64,000 nt of DNA. Origin: Euonymus europaeus. Taxonomy: Eukaryota; Streptophyta; Magnoliopsida; Celastrales; Celastraceae. The notes beneath the pieces are model-generated. The model saw nothing but the letters and a program-made list of their open reading frames with translations, was not told the DNA's origin and did no database searches. Shown here piece by piece: positions 1 to 10,875 of the stretch. Each line of letters opens with the position of its first letter. Positions within the stretch are counted from its first letter, which is position 1. The position numbers and the translations under genes are program-made. The DNA lies in NCBI GenBank assembly GCA_963580455.1, contig OY756964.1:23348001-23412000 (forward strand). Reading direction: 5' to 3'.

Positions 1-741
1 TTTTCCAATTTCCACATATCATTGGCAAACAACAAACCCTAGTTATCCTAAAAGATATGGTGATGCAGATGCATTGAGGCCTCTGCCTTTCAACCACCAC
101 TGTTTTATCTTTTGCATTGCATCCCACTTCTTGCCATCTGCTAGATGGTTTAAAGTGCAATCAACCTAATTATAAATATATAAAACTGAGGTTACAAAAC
201 TATGACCAAAAGGCAAATAAACATTGATAAATGGGAGAAAGTTAATCTCAGCTAAATGCTAAAAATCCCCATCACTGCAAGAGCCCAAAAAGGGGAAAAG
301 AAACAAAAAAAAAACTAACAGATAAAGAGCTACAACACAGTAAAATCATCAAATCAAGAGGGAAATGTAATGCTAATGACCACAACACAGTTGCCGTGAC
401 CAATAATCTTATCGTAGCTGGTATGCCTATAATTATTAATTATACTCGATAGCCATAGTTGTTACAACAATGGACGATACGGCAATTAAACAACAATTTG
501 GAAGATTCAGATAACTAAAAATAGCCTTTAAAAATTAAAATACATGATGAAAATATACATACAAATGCTTACAAACCACAACAATTACACATTAGAATCT
601 ATCAGCAGTTTTTAGCATGATAAACAAGAAATTATGATAAAAATAATTTCTGAAAACAGATTTGAAGTTTTGAACTACTTCCCACTCAAACCCCCTACCC
701 CAAACAACCCACAGAGAGAGGAGAGAAGAGAGGAATATTAC
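1..741. other. intron of the GYP7-like gene
   Basis: No exon of the TBC protein could be placed here. The stretch begins right at the GT donor that follows exon 6 (minus strand, at 741-740). It is AT-rich with no clear repeat. A short open read on the minus strand at about 53-143 looks protein-like but matches nothing I know. Confidence 0.5.
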
Positions 742-2986
742 GTCAACAGTATCTGGTGCAACAGGGACTTCATTCAAAACTTCATCTACATTGATGGATG
801 CCTTGTCTGGGAGATCAATTGGTGTATTGTTGTGAGTTCTCCTCTCAATAGCACTAAAACCATTGCTAGGACTGTCACCAAATAGTTGTGAAGTTGTTTC
901 ACGGGCAAATTTGGTCACAAGAGAAAATTTCTCTAACACACTGATTGAGATATCTCGGGAAGGATCACGATTTCTTTGCCTCTGCCTTCCATTGTATCGG
1001 GAAAAACTAGCACTTCCATCAGGAGCACCCCCACCACCCTTGTCCCAGTTCTCAATTGAAGGAGATTCACCCACTGGAGTGACTGCTGATTGTCCAGTTG
1101 CAACAGAAACTGCTCTAGGCAGCTCTAAAGAAGACAAAGTTCTCTGCAGAAAGCAACTTAGGCATGAGAAAGAAAAGCAGTTTCGGAACAATTTTTAATT
1201 GAAAAAACAATATAAAAGCCATGAAAAAACAATATTGACCAAATATATCTTTGAAGTACATCAGCATTCAAATATCTAAGATGATTTAAGGAATATGTGA
1301 CAAAACTTAGCTCCTAACTTGGTAGTTTTCCTTCCCCTCAAAACAACCGGGAAAAAAGGAAACAAATGAGACTGTTCAGCATAACACTTTCTTTGATAGA
1401 AAACTTTTGTTAACATCAAATATTGAATTAAAAACGCAAAGAATAAGATGGTGTAACAATTATTGAAAGTGATTTTGGACTAACTAGGGAACAAAACAAA
1501 GAATAGGAGCATGCACACACCTGCAGAGGATTTTGAAAATCGTTCACAAGAAATATGTTTGCATCTTCTGCCGACCTGAAGGAAATGGCAAAACAAGAAC
1601 ATTAAAAGGACTGTAACAAACTAAGAACATTAAATTAATAAACTAAAGTTTGATATTAATTATTTTACATTTGTCGCAAGTTGCAAGGAAGGAAAATGTG
1701 TTGCAAGAAAGTGCAGAGAAGGGAATGCTTGCATGCATTTAAAAAAAGAATAAGTGAAACTTGGGGAAGGAAAAAAAGTAACCAACCTCACAAGAAAAAC
1801 ATGTTGCTTTATTGTCGCAAGGAATTCTTTTACTCCTCCATTGTAAAAGTACAGAGGAGGAAATGCAATTCCTGCAAAACACCAACATTCTAACTATTCA
1901 TATAACCACAAACATATGAATCCAGTTTCAATCCCAAAACACTTGCTCCACAAAGACACCGACACCAAACTTATGCGGCCACCCAATTTTCCAACTATCT
2001 AGAAGATATTTCAGATCCTTTGGAAGGAATGCGCAAAATCCAACTTCTTTGCTAACAAACAGCAGATGGGTTTCATTACTTCCTTTATCACTATCCCTCT
2101 TTACATTACCTTTTACCTCCCCAACTTCACTTACCAAATGAAATGTTTGGTGAGCAGAGAGTGGAAGAGAAAATAGTTGATGAAGGGTGCACAAAAATTG
2201 GACAACATTCTACATAAACTGATGAGGACGTTAAGAAATTTTTCACACTCGGATACTCAAGGAGGTCAACCACCATGACTTTAAAATAGAGGAGACCAAT
2301 GTTAGAAAGAGAATCCAAAGATTAGTAGCTGTATATTTATGTTATTACTACCAACGCATGAATGAAAAGTTCACTACACAGCCAAGTAAAAAAACATTAA
2401 ATGGCCAGAAATTTATATAGTGTCGCAAATAAAACGATTTAGATTATTCACCTGATGCCGAGACAACTATTATATACTGCCATCCAAATGCTGGAGTGTG
2501 TCGACGAATCGAATGCATCTCTGTGAATGGCAATGCCCTAATAGTGTATAGATTTCTATCTGCAGAGACGAAAACACAGAACAGTAATAAGGACCCGTGT
2601 TTATTCTACACATGCTTATAATTTTATAAATTTAGTCCGAGGCTAACAACCTTTCTCAGACAGCTTTGCATTTGAGTTCTGCCCTTTGTAGGGAATCCAC
2701 GTCTACCATGTTAAAAATAAACCGTCAAGAATCAAAAGATGAGCCAAGAAAAACGCATACACATCTCCAAGCAATATCCAAGGATAAGTGGATGGAATTC
2801 ATGCAAATAAGAAGAAATTGTTACCATAAACAGAGAAGATCCTTGCTTGATCAACTTCAATCTTCCACTAATCCTCTCAGACGCGAACTGAGTTGGGTGA
2901 ATTGTAACATTATCCTTTGTGTACACAACTTCCGCGCCATCAGGTTCGCTGGACGTGCTCTGCTTTCCGCTATCGCACCTCATCAT
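742..2986 (-). CDS. Rab GTPase-activating protein, GYP7/TBC1D15-like (N-terminal half, continues past left edge)
   Basis: Six minus-strand exons join in phase: 2825-2986, 2651-2702, 2452-2559, 1787-1871, 1521-1575 and 742-1143, giving 288 residues. The product starts MMRCDSGKQ and carries the plant GYP7-like N-terminal region: VTIHPTQFASERISGRLKLI, then WIPYKGQ, then RRHTPAFGWQYI, then FPPLYFYNGG and EDANIFLVNDFQNPLQ. Exon 6 holds the linker with VLEKFSLVTKFARETTSQLF. All junctions are GT...AG. Family members are about 550-700 residues long and end in a TBC domain that makes Rab GTPases hydrolyse GTP; that domain is not in the window and must lie left of position 1. Bases 1-741 are read as the next intron. 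The start could be either of two adjacent ATGs (2986 or 2983). The family call is strong; the Rab target cannot be told from the sequence. Confidence 0.9.
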
Positions 2987-3550
2987 GCTCGCCGATCCCT
3001 AACACAATCGAAATCGCACAAAAAACATCAACAAGATTTCCTACAAAGCTGGTTCGATACAAATTCAAGAAATTATCGACATGTAATTCGATCATTCGAA
3101 AAAACGAAAGAAAATTCAAAACAATCGTTGAATGTGGTGTTGAGTGATTACATGCAGTTGAGACGCGGCGTAATCTGCGTCGTCTGATAAATCGTGGAGC
3201 TCGGTTTCTTGCATGACTGAGGGTTCTTTGTAGAGGGAATCAAAAGAACAAGAGATCAAATTTGCTTCGAGACGAAGGAAGTGAGGAGAGAGAGAATAAA
3301 GAAATGACTAATTTCCAGATCCAGATTTTAGTGAAAGAGGGAAACCGAAGCGGGACCCGAATGTGAAGTTTCGGGTCAAGTCAGCAAACCTTGGCCTTTC
3401 CTTTATTTTTTTTCAATTTTTAACTATCAACTCAAATGTTCTGGATAAAATTTCGATTTTTAGTTCTGGCATATTTATGCTACTCTCCCATCAAACAATA
3501 ATTATATCTAGTCAAACAATATCAGACACCATTTTCAGATGATTTTTGAG
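2987..3550. other. 5' leader and promoter side of the GYP7-like gene
   Basis: The segment next to the start codon is rich in short reading frames on the plus strand, but these are antisense to the leader. No reliable TATA box was fixed. It is followed by AT-rich DNA. Confidence 0.4.
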
Positions 3551-4083
3551 GGAGTGTTTTTGGAACATGTTATTAAAATTATTTTTTATTTTTTAAAATA
3601 AAAATTATATGAAAATTTAATAGGGTATCACAGTTTTTGAAAACAATTTTTTAAAATTGTGTTTCTGAAAATAGAAAATTGAAAACAACTAAATCATATT
3701 TTGGAGAATTTTGCAAATGAACTAGTGACATTTTTGTAAATAATTTGAACTTTATTTTTTCCTTTTGCTCTACTTCTTCCTCCTCCTCCCTTCTTATTAA
3801 TTGTTACAATCTCCCTTATCTCTCCAACTCTTCCCGCCCTTTCCTCTTCTGCATCATCTCTCCAAATTTACTTTTATCTATTTTCCATCATCGTTCACTA
3901 CTATCCTTGTTATATTATATAACCAATTTTCTTTTGTGTCTAAACTTTGTATTTTTTATTTAGAAAACAGTTTACAAAAAATACAAACCAAATGAATTTT
4001 TACACTTCTTTTATTTTTAAAAACTATACTTAAAATCGTTTTTAGTTATTAAAAATGAAAACAATCTCCAAACACATTTCTTG
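3551..4083. mobile_element. possible MITE-like element with imperfect terminal inverted repeats
   Basis: The left end reads GGGAGTGTTTTTGGAAC and the right end, reversed, reads AAATGTGTTTGGAGATTG, each followed by A/T stretches with GTTTTC and TTAAAA motifs. The resemblance is imperfect and no target duplication was found, so this is a weak call. The middle is a pyrimidine-rich block (about 3760-3900) whose short reading frames look like chance. Confidence 0.3.
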
Positions 4084-5300
4084 GTACAAAATATTTTTGC
4101 AAACAAACGTTGACAATGAAAGGAACAAATGATAAATTAGATGAGAGGAAAATAGTGCATAATAACTTTTTAAATATCTAGATTTGATTTTTTCAAAATG
4201 ATTACATTTGTGAAAATTAGTTACACGATCCGTGATAATGTATAATTCTTACTTCTTAATATTTGACTATTAGGAGATAAAATATTCACACACAAAAAAT
4301 GCATGTATAGTAGGATTGCGAATACTTTATCATGTGTGTGACACACGAGAAAAATGTTGGATAAAAAATGAAATTTTAGATCTAAGGTAGGAATAGCGCT
4401 ATTGAATTAGGTTTGTACAACTTGGAATACTTGGAATATGCATTGAATTGGGCTTGTACAACTTTAATGGGCTTTAAGCCTCGTTGTAAATGGGACCGAC
4501 AATTATAATGGCCCAGGCCTGCAAACGTTTTGGAGGATAAAGCCTATTGGGCTTGGTTTCGTGTACACCCGGAAGCTAAGTGCACTTTTTAGCTTTAGAC
4601 CCACAAACACGAGTAGCAAAAAAGATTCCCCCTTTGTATCCCAAGTCAAAAAAAAAAATCTAAAATAAAATTTTCTATTTATAATTAAGGAGGTTTAAAA
4701 AAATGGTGCATGAATGTGATGAAAATTATCATAATTGAAAATACTGCATCCATTCGGCATTCTCCACAAAGTCAAAAACATGCCCTTCCGGCGTCCTCGA
4801 CCTATATCTCACAACATAAATATCTAAGTGTCTTCTTTAGTGGATGAATTCGAAGACATACAAGATATACACAGACTTACAAAATGTTTGAGGACTTTAT
4901 ATTCGAAAGTTGCATTGTAGCCTCTAGGTTATATATTACAACTCTATCATCGCATTGCAGATTCAATTGTAAAACAGTTAGAGATCCGTACAATAGCAGG
5001 ATCAACAGATGCAGATGTTCTCATGTGCACTTGACTAGTCATGAAGATTAAAGGACCCTTCGAAGTATGAACATCTAATCAGTGATCAGTTGGAGATATT
5101 CGGATTTTTTTGGGTGGTGGGTCCCCTCAATAATCAGAATGATACAAAAATGATTATCATTCTCTACTGACACGCACACAAATACACGCAAGGGTTTGGG
5201 TTGTAAACTGTGGATCTATCCATGCATCCGGTGTCACTTCGCTGCAGCCTTTTCAGTTGTTGCCTCACTATTCAGTCTTCACAGCTCTTCTACATTACGG
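4084..5300. other. gene-free intergenic DNA upstream of MIR396
   Basis: AT-rich sequence without an open reading frame of note. It includes direct copies of GGGCTTGTACAACTT-type text near 4410-4460 and no recognisable gene. It may hold distal MIR396 or GYP7 promoter elements, but none can be named. Confidence 0.4.
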
Positions 5301-5308
5301 TACCACAT

Positions 5309-5622
5309 AGGGTGGTAAAATAATCTCTCACTCAAATTAAATCAAATTTGAACATAATTTTTTTAATTCAAAATCGAAGTTCAAATACAAAATAATTATC
5401 ATATTTTAAATTGAGTTAGGTTCAAACACAAACATGTAGTGTGATTTAGTTGTACAAATTCTAACTCAGTTTGGATTATTGTATGATTTACTTATCTTGA
5501 TTTAAATCAATTCGAATATAATCAATCAAGTATGTATAAAAATCTAAATCAACCCGAATCTGGACATATAAATATCTCATAAATACTCTATATTAATTTT
5601 TCCAATTTTTGCCACCCCTCAA
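5309..5622. mobile_element. hAT-type MITE, 314 bp, with perfect 8-bp target duplication
   Basis: The element starts AGGGTGGTAAAA and ends TTTTTGCCACCCCTCAA, so the ends are inverted repeats around GGGTGG(T/C)AAAA. It is flanked on both sides by the identical 8-mer TACCACAT (5301-5308 and 5623-5630), the target duplication size made by hAT transposases. The inside is AT-rich and noncoding. It sits about 460 bp upstream of the MIR396 TATA box. Confidence 0.75.
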
Positions 5623-5630
5623 TACCACAT

Positions 5631-6083
5631 GCGCAAGGACAATGAATCAACTGTACTAAATTATTTTCAGTACCCCATTATTTACTGTTGCTTTTCTTGT
5701 CTGGGAGAAACATAGTTCGAAAATGTACATGGCCATCATTTCTGGCGCATGATGAAGAACAAGAGATGGACAATATTGGTTTCAAGGGGTCCATGGGCCT
5801 GTTGGGATGATGGCCCCACAGCCCAACACATACTTTAGCTACACTAAAATGTTAGGGTAAGAAAGTCCGGTTTCTTCATCATCAATATTAACCAGTTATA
5901 ACTTATTTAATTTTTAATACTAAAATCGGATTGGGTATCGTACTGGACTACTGGTAAGAAGGTTTTGTAAAGTACCTTCCAACGCCCTCACTGACTCTCA
6001 CAAGTAAAAGTTAAGGCCCTAATATGTTCTTTTATGTGCAAGTAGCAACCGCCCCCTAACCTCCCCCCCTTCTCCCTTCTCTC
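5631..6083 (+). promoter_or_regulatory. proximal promoter region of MIR396 (inferred)
   Basis: This is the non-repetitive DNA between the hAT MITE and the TATA box. It ends in a pyrimidine-rich tract (about 6050-6082) of CCCCCCTTCTCCCTTCTCTC type, common in plant core promoters. No individual factor site is claimed. Confidence 0.4.
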
Positions 6084-6089
6084 TATAAA
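6084..6089 (+). promoter_or_regulatory. TATA box of the MIR396 transcription unit
   Basis: TATAAA within CTCTATAAAG follows a C/T-rich tract. Transcription would be expected to start near 6115-6120, about 50 bp before the retrotransposon insertion point. Once the element is removed, this TATA box lies about 220 bp upstream of the miR396 hairpin, a normal spacing for a plant MIR gene. The assignment is inferred from position only. Confidence 0.5.
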
Positions 6090-6161
6090 GTTGGTATACA
6101 CAGAAGATTATATATGCTAGAGTGGTCCACGATAAGCTTTGTTTGGACCTGCCCTATCTCC

Positions 6162-6166
6162 CTCTC
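6162..6166. repeat. target-site duplication, left copy
   Basis: CTCTC directly precedes the TG of the 5' LTR and is repeated exactly at 11060-11064 after the 3' LTR. Five-bp duplications are typical of Ty1/copia integrases. Confidence 0.85.
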
Positions 6167-6382
6167 TGTTAAGAAATACATGTGAAACGACACAGTAGTG
6201 ATTAGGCGGGCAATGTTGGAGCCTTTTATTTGTGAATAGTAAACCCTTAGATTATTTTATTCTTTATTGTAAAGATACTTATAGTGACCTGTGGTTGTAA
6301 GTAAGGTTAATGAGAAAATTGCTTCTTTTGCATCTTCTCTGTTTCTCTTTCAAATCCATCACTGATTCTCCTAAGATTGTCA
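6167..6382 (+). repeat. 5' LTR of the copia element
   Basis: 216 bp, begins TGTTAAGAAATACATG and ends ATTGTCA. It matches the 3' LTR at every position but one (6376). Confidence 0.95.
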
Positions 6383-6396
6383 TGGTATCGGAGGCC
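6383..6396 (+). other. primer-binding site (initiator tRNA-Met type)
   Basis: TGGTATCGGAGGCC begins exactly at the end of the 5' LTR. It is one or two changes away from the usual copia site complementary to the 3' end of initiator methionine tRNA. Confidence 0.8.
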
Positions 6397-6459
6397 AGGT
6401 TCTTGCCTAAGTCTCCTTAATCCTATCGATTTTTCTCCTTCATTTTGTCTTCTCTCATC

Positions 6460-9400
6460 ATGTCTGAGCAGATCGCTGCTGCTGGAGTTTCCGCTGTTGG
6501 TGCTCCTCAAACCATCACTGGTTCCATTTCACCCAATCCGTTGGATGATCCTCTCAACTTGACCACTGCAGATTATGCAGTGAACAAGCTCATTTCTCTT
6601 GTCCTCACGGGCGAAGATAATTTTCATGTATGGAGTCGCACCATACTCAAGGCTCTTGAAGCTCGCAACAAGCAGAGTTTGATTGATGGTGCATTGGCTG
6701 AAGTTGATTCAACAGATGCTCGTTATCCTTCTTGGGTACGTTGTAATAGTCTTGTTGCTACCTGGCTAATGAATTGTGTCTCCGTAGAAATTGTTGGCAG
6801 TCTTTCAAGTTCCTCCTCTGCTCGTGAGTTATGGGTTGATTTGAAGTCTAGGTATGCTGCTTCAAATGATACTCGAATCTATGAGTTAAGAAAAGCCATG
6901 GGGGACACTCGTCAAGGGACTTTGAGTGTGACTGAGTACTACACCAAACAGAAGGTATTCTGGGATGAATTACTCTATTATCATACTATTCCGCTGTGCA
7001 GTTGTGGTGCTAGGTCTGCGCTTGAACAATATCAGAGGAAGGAGTATATCATGTTATTTTTAATGGGCTTAAATGAATGTTTTTCTGTCACCCGGAGTCA
7101 AATACTTGGAATGGATCCTTTGCCTGGAATGAACAAAGTTTTCTCCATGATTTTACATGTTGAACGACAACAAGGTTTGTCTCAATCTAGCCTTATGCAG
7201 CTTCATTCGAATTCTTCAGCAATGGCAGTTAAGACGGGTAGCTTCGCTGAAAGTGGGAAAGGGGGTTCATTCCAGGCTCACAGGAAACATGAAAGTCTCA
7301 CCTGCAACTATTGTCATAAACAAGGGCATACTATTGATAAATGTTTTAAGCTTCATGGTTATCCTTCGGGTCAACCAAAGAAACAAAATCGTTATGGCAA
7401 TTCTTCTAGGAATGTGCAAACTGGTGGTCATATTAATCATGTTTCTACAGAGATACCCACTGATTCATCTCAACTCTCTCCTTCAAGTTTACAGATGAGT
7501 CCAGAATTGGCAAGCCAGCTAATGGAATTTCTCAAGCTAAATACATCAACTGTCTCACTAAGTGGTCAGTCTTCATCTGCAGGTAGTAGTGTTCTTCACT
7601 CCTTACCATCTGTGTCAGCCGTTGCAGGTAATGCCATTTACACCCCTTCTGTCAATTATTCTTCTATCTCATGGTTGATTGACAGTGGAGCGAGTGATCA
7701 CATTGTGTGCTCACTTGCTCTCTTACAATCACCATTACCGTTAACCAATTCTTTCGTTACACTTCCTAATGGAGCACGTCATGTTGTAACCCATATAGGT
7801 TCAGTGTTTTTGCCTAATCAAATATGTCTTCGTCAAGTTCTTTGTGTACCCACATTTAAACTTAATTTGATCTCTGTGAGTAAATTAACTTCTTCAAACT
7901 ACTCACTTCTGTTTTCTGCTTCTTCATGCATTTTGCAGGACTTAGCCACCTTGAGGAGGATTGGAATGGGGAGCATGTCTAGAGGGCTTTATTGCTTGAG
8001 GACACCTTCTTCCACTGTCAATTCTGTTTTGGCGTCTTCTACTATTGGAAATAATTCCATGCTCTGGCACCATAGATTAGGACACCCATCCCCATCTGCC
8101 AGTGCTCTTTTGCCTAAATCTCAATGTGAAATTTTTGAATTTTGTTCTGTATGTCCCCTAGCCAAACTGAAATGCAAGCCTTTCCATCTCAGTGTAACTC
8201 AAACATTGTCTACTTTTGAGCTTGTACATGTAGACATATGGGGTCCTTACTCAATTTCTTCAATTGATGGTTATAAATATTTCTTAACCATTGTTGATGA
8301 TTTTAGTCGAGCTACATGGGTATATTTGCTTCACACCAAACAAGAAACCAGATTTTATATTCAAAAATTTTGTAACTACGTTGAAACACATTTCCAAACC
8401 AAGATCAAAACTCTTCGATCCGATAATGGCCTTGAGTTCCATATGACTGATTTTTTTGCCACCAAAGGGATTATTCATCATACCACTTGTGTTTATACAC
8501 CCCAACAAAATGGGGTGGTTGAACGCAAACACCAACACATTCTCAATACTGCCCGAGCTCTTAGACTTCATGCAAACTTACCTGAAAATTTCTGGTCCTT
8601 TTGTGTTCTTACCGCTGTCCACCTTATCAACCGCCTTCCTTCGCGCCAACTAGACAAACAAAGTCCTTTTGAAATATTATTTCACAAGCCTCCTCAATAT
8701 GATGATCTGCGTGTTCTTGGATGTCTTTGTTATGTTTTAGTTCCTTCCCATGCTCGTACAAAATTCCAAGCCCGAGCACGTGTTTGTCTCTTCCTTGGCT
8801 ATCCTTTTGGCACCAAAGGTTATCGTGTTTTTGATCTTGAGTCTCACAATATTTTCATTTCTCGTGATGTCACTTTTCATGAGACAAAGTTTCCTTTCCA
8901 CCAACCTACTCTAGCTCCCTCATCTGATGCAACTCTTCCTATTTTAGATCATAATTTACTTCTGCCCACTTCTACGCCAAGCAACCATACCTCCGCACCG
9001 CCTCCTGAAATACCTCCTTCTCCAGAATCTTCTCTCTCTTCTGCCCCTGACATGTCACCTGATACCTTGACCTCCACGCTTCCTTCAGCTCCCATTTCTT
9101 CTCGTATTTCTCTTCGACCCAAGCGCCCTCCTTCATATCTTCAAAACTACCAATGTAATAATGCTACTGTATTCATGGCCTCATCTGATTCTTCTCAAGT
9201 GACAAAGTCTCTACCTCCACATCCTATTGGTAAGCACCTTCATTATCATAATTTTTCACCATCCCATACTTCTTTTTTATGCGCTATCTCTGCTGATCAT
9301 GAACCTGCCACATTTAGTGAGGCCGTACAGTCTTCTGCTTGGCGTCAAGCCATGGATAATGAATTGCAGGCTTTGCAGAATAATCACACTTGGGAGTTAA

Positions 9401-10875
9401 CTCCCTTACCCCCTGGCCGGAGAACTATTGGTTCCAAATGGGTATATAAAACCAAGTTTAATGCCGATGGCACAGTGGAACGTCACAAAGCTCGCCTTGT
9501 GGCTCAGGGTTTTACTCAAAAGGCTGGTTTTGACTACACTGAAACTTTCTCACCGGTTGTGAAAATGGTAACTGTGCGTGTTTTTCTTGCATTGGCCTCT
9601 ATGTGCAACTGGCATTTGCATCAAATGGACGTTCATAATGCTTTTTTGAATGGTGACCTCCATGAGGAAGTATACATGGCTCAACCTCCTGGTTATCAAA
9701 GTTCCGAGTCACATCTTGTGTGTAAATTGAAGAAGTCAATTTACGGTCTTAAGCAAGCGTCCCGTCAATGGAATGAAAAGTTCTGTTCAGCCTTATTAGC
9801 TTATGGTTTTCAACAGTCCAAGTGCGATTATTCTTTGTTCACTTTGCAGAAAGGTGCTGATTTTGTGGCTTTGCTTCTTTATGTCGATGACATGGTTATT
9901 GGTGGAACAAGTGAGAGTTTAATTCAGTCGGTGAAGAGCTACTTGCAGTCTTGTTTCAAACTCAAGGACCTCGGCCAGATGAAGTACTTCCTGGGTCTTG
10001 AGATAAGTAGAACAAAAACTGGTTTGATGATTAGTCAACGCAAGTATACCTTGGATCTTCTACATGATGCAGGTTTTCTTGAGGCTAAACCACTATCTTC
10101 TCCTACTGAATTGAATGTCCACCTTTCAATACACGATGGCAGTTTGCTCAAGGATCCATCTATTTATCGTCGGCTTATTGGAAGACTCACATATCTCACT
10201 TTAACGAGGCCTGACATCAGTTATTCAGTTCATAATTTAAGTCAATTTCTCCATGCACCAACTGATCGTCACTTGCAAGGAGCACATCGGGTTCTGAGAT
10301 ACTTGAAGAGTTCTCCAGGGCAAGGGATTTTTTATCCAGCTAGACCTTCATATGATATTCGTGCTTTTTGCGACTCGGACTGGGCTGCATGTCCGGACAC
10401 CCGTAGGTCTGTCAGTGGTTTCTGTGTTTTGTTGGGCAATTCTCTTGTGTCATGGAAATCTAAAAAACAACACACAGTCTCTAGATCATCAGCGGAGGCG
10501 GAGTATCGTGCAATGGCTAACACATGCAGTGAATTAGTTTGGCTATCAGCTCTCTTACGTGATTTACACATTCCTCACATACAACCAATTACTCTGTATT
10601 GTGATTCGCAGGCTGCCATACACATAGCAAACAATCCCGTATTCCATGAGCGAACCAAGCACATCGAATGTGATTGCCACTTCACTCGAGAAAGAGTACA
10701 AGGAGGTTTCTTAAAGCTTCTTCACATTGCTTCCAAGGAACAGCCAAGTGATTTTCTTACCAAACCAGTTTCAGTTCATCAGCTTCATCATCTTTTGCGC
10801 AAGCTGAACGTTATGGATGCATATCGTTCACCTTGTAAGGGGGTGTTAAGAAATACATGTGAAACGACACAGTAG
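6460..10875 (+). CDS. gag-pol polyprotein of the copia retrotransposon, intact
   Basis: One uninterrupted frame of 1,471 residues from the first in-frame ATG at 6460; the open frame extends 15 bases further upstream but without an ATG. Gag covers about residues 1-280, then a CCHC zinc knuckle (CNYCHKQGHTIDKC, about 282-295). The protease motif is WLIDSGASDH near 405. GAG-pre-integrase (WHHRLGHPS) is near 535. The integrase core shows its acidic triad in HVDIWGP, RSDNG and QQNGVVERKH. Reverse transcriptase has YVDD near 1141, and RNase H carries DSDWAACPDTRRS and SSAEAEYRA. No stop or frameshift is present. The frame ends with a TAG inside the 3' LTR, so the last ten or so residues are LTR-encoded. 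It could supply every activity needed for its own transposition. Confidence 0.97.
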   Translation: MSEQIAAAGVSAVGAPQTITGSISPNPLDDPLNLTTADYAVNKLISLVLTGEDNFHVWSRTILKALEARNKQSLIDGALAEVDSTDARYPSWVRCNSLVATWLMNCVSVEIVGSLSSSSSARELWVDLKSRYAASNDTRIYELRKAMGDTRQGTLSVTEYYTKQKVFWDELLYYHTIPLCSCGARSALEQYQRKEYIMLFLMGLNECFSVTRSQILGMDPLPGMNKVFSMILHVERQQGLSQSSLMQLHSNSSAMAVKTGSFAESGKGGSFQAHRKHESLTCNYCHKQGHTIDKCFKLHGYPSGQPKKQNRYGNSSRNVQTGGHINHVSTEIPTDSSQLSPSSLQMSPELASQLMEFLKLNTSTVSLSGQSSSAGSSVLHSLPSVSAVAGNAIYTPSVNYSSISWLIDSGASDHIVCSLALLQSPLPLTNSFVTLPNGARHVVTHIGSVFLPNQICLRQVLCVPTFKLNLISVSKLTSSNYSLLFSASSCILQDLATLRRIGMGSMSRGLYCLRTPSSTVNSVLASSTIGNNSMLWHHRLGHPSPSASALLPKSQCEIFEFCSVCPLAKLKCKPFHLSVTQTLSTFELVHVDIWGPYSISSIDGYKYFLTIVDDFSRATWVYLLHTKQETRFYIQKFCNYVETHFQTKIKTLRSDNGLEFHMTDFFATKGIIHHTTCVYTPQQNGVVERKHQHILNTARALRLHANLPENFWSFCVLTAVHLINRLPSRQLDKQSPFEILFHKPPQYDDLRVLGCLCYVLVPSHARTKFQARARVCLFLGYPFGTKGYRVFDLESHNIFISRDVTFHETKFPFHQPTLAPSSDATLPILDHNLLLPTSTPSNHTSAPPPEIPPSPESSLSSAPDMSPDTLTSTLPSAPISSRISLRPKRPPSYLQNYQCNNATVFMASSDSSQVTKSLPPHPIGKHLHYHNFSPSHTSFLCAISADHEPATFSEAVQSSAWRQAMDNELQALQNNHTWELTPLPPGRRTIGSKWVYKTKFNADGTVERHKARLVAQGFTQKAGFDYTETFSPVVKMVTVRVFLALASMCNWHLHQMDVHNAFLNGDLHEEVYMAQPPGYQSSESHLVCKLKKSIYGLKQASRQWNEKFCSALLAYGFQQSKCDYSLFTLQKGADFVALLLYVDDMVIGGTSESLIQSVKSYLQSCFKLKDLGQMKYFLGLEISRTKTGLMISQRKYTLDLLHDAGFLEAKPLSSPTELNVHLSIHDGSLLKDPSIYRRLIGRLTYLTLTRPDISYSVHNLSQFLHAPTDRHLQGAHRVLRYLKSSPGQGIFYPARPSYDIRAFCDSDWAACPDTRRSVSGFCVLLGNSLVSWKSKKQHTVSRSSAEAEYRAMANTCSELVWLSALLRDLHIPHIQPITLYCDSQAAIHIANNPVFHERTKHIECDCHFTRERVQGGFLKLLHIASKEQPSDFLTKPVSVHQLHHLLRKLNVMDAYRSPCKGVLRNTCETTQ
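10834..10843 (+). other. polypurine tract of the copia element
   Basis: TGTAAGGGGG lies immediately before the 3' LTR, the usual place for plus-strand priming. It also forms part of the pol frame. Confidence 0.75.

Noticed and set aside
53..143. Minus-strand read with ADGKKWDAMQKIKQWW
   Set aside because: It looks protein-like but is short, lacks clear splice borders and matches no family I can name; it does not fit the TBC protein.
634..1198. Plus-strand open frames of 83 and 111 codons
   Set aside because: They lie opposite exon 6 of the GYP7-like gene, whose minus-strand frame has clear family conservation and splice borders.
3745..3995. Two plus-strand frames in a pyrimidine-rich block
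   Set aside because: Low-complexity Ser/Leu/Phe content with overlapping frames; typical chance frames in C/T-rich DNA.
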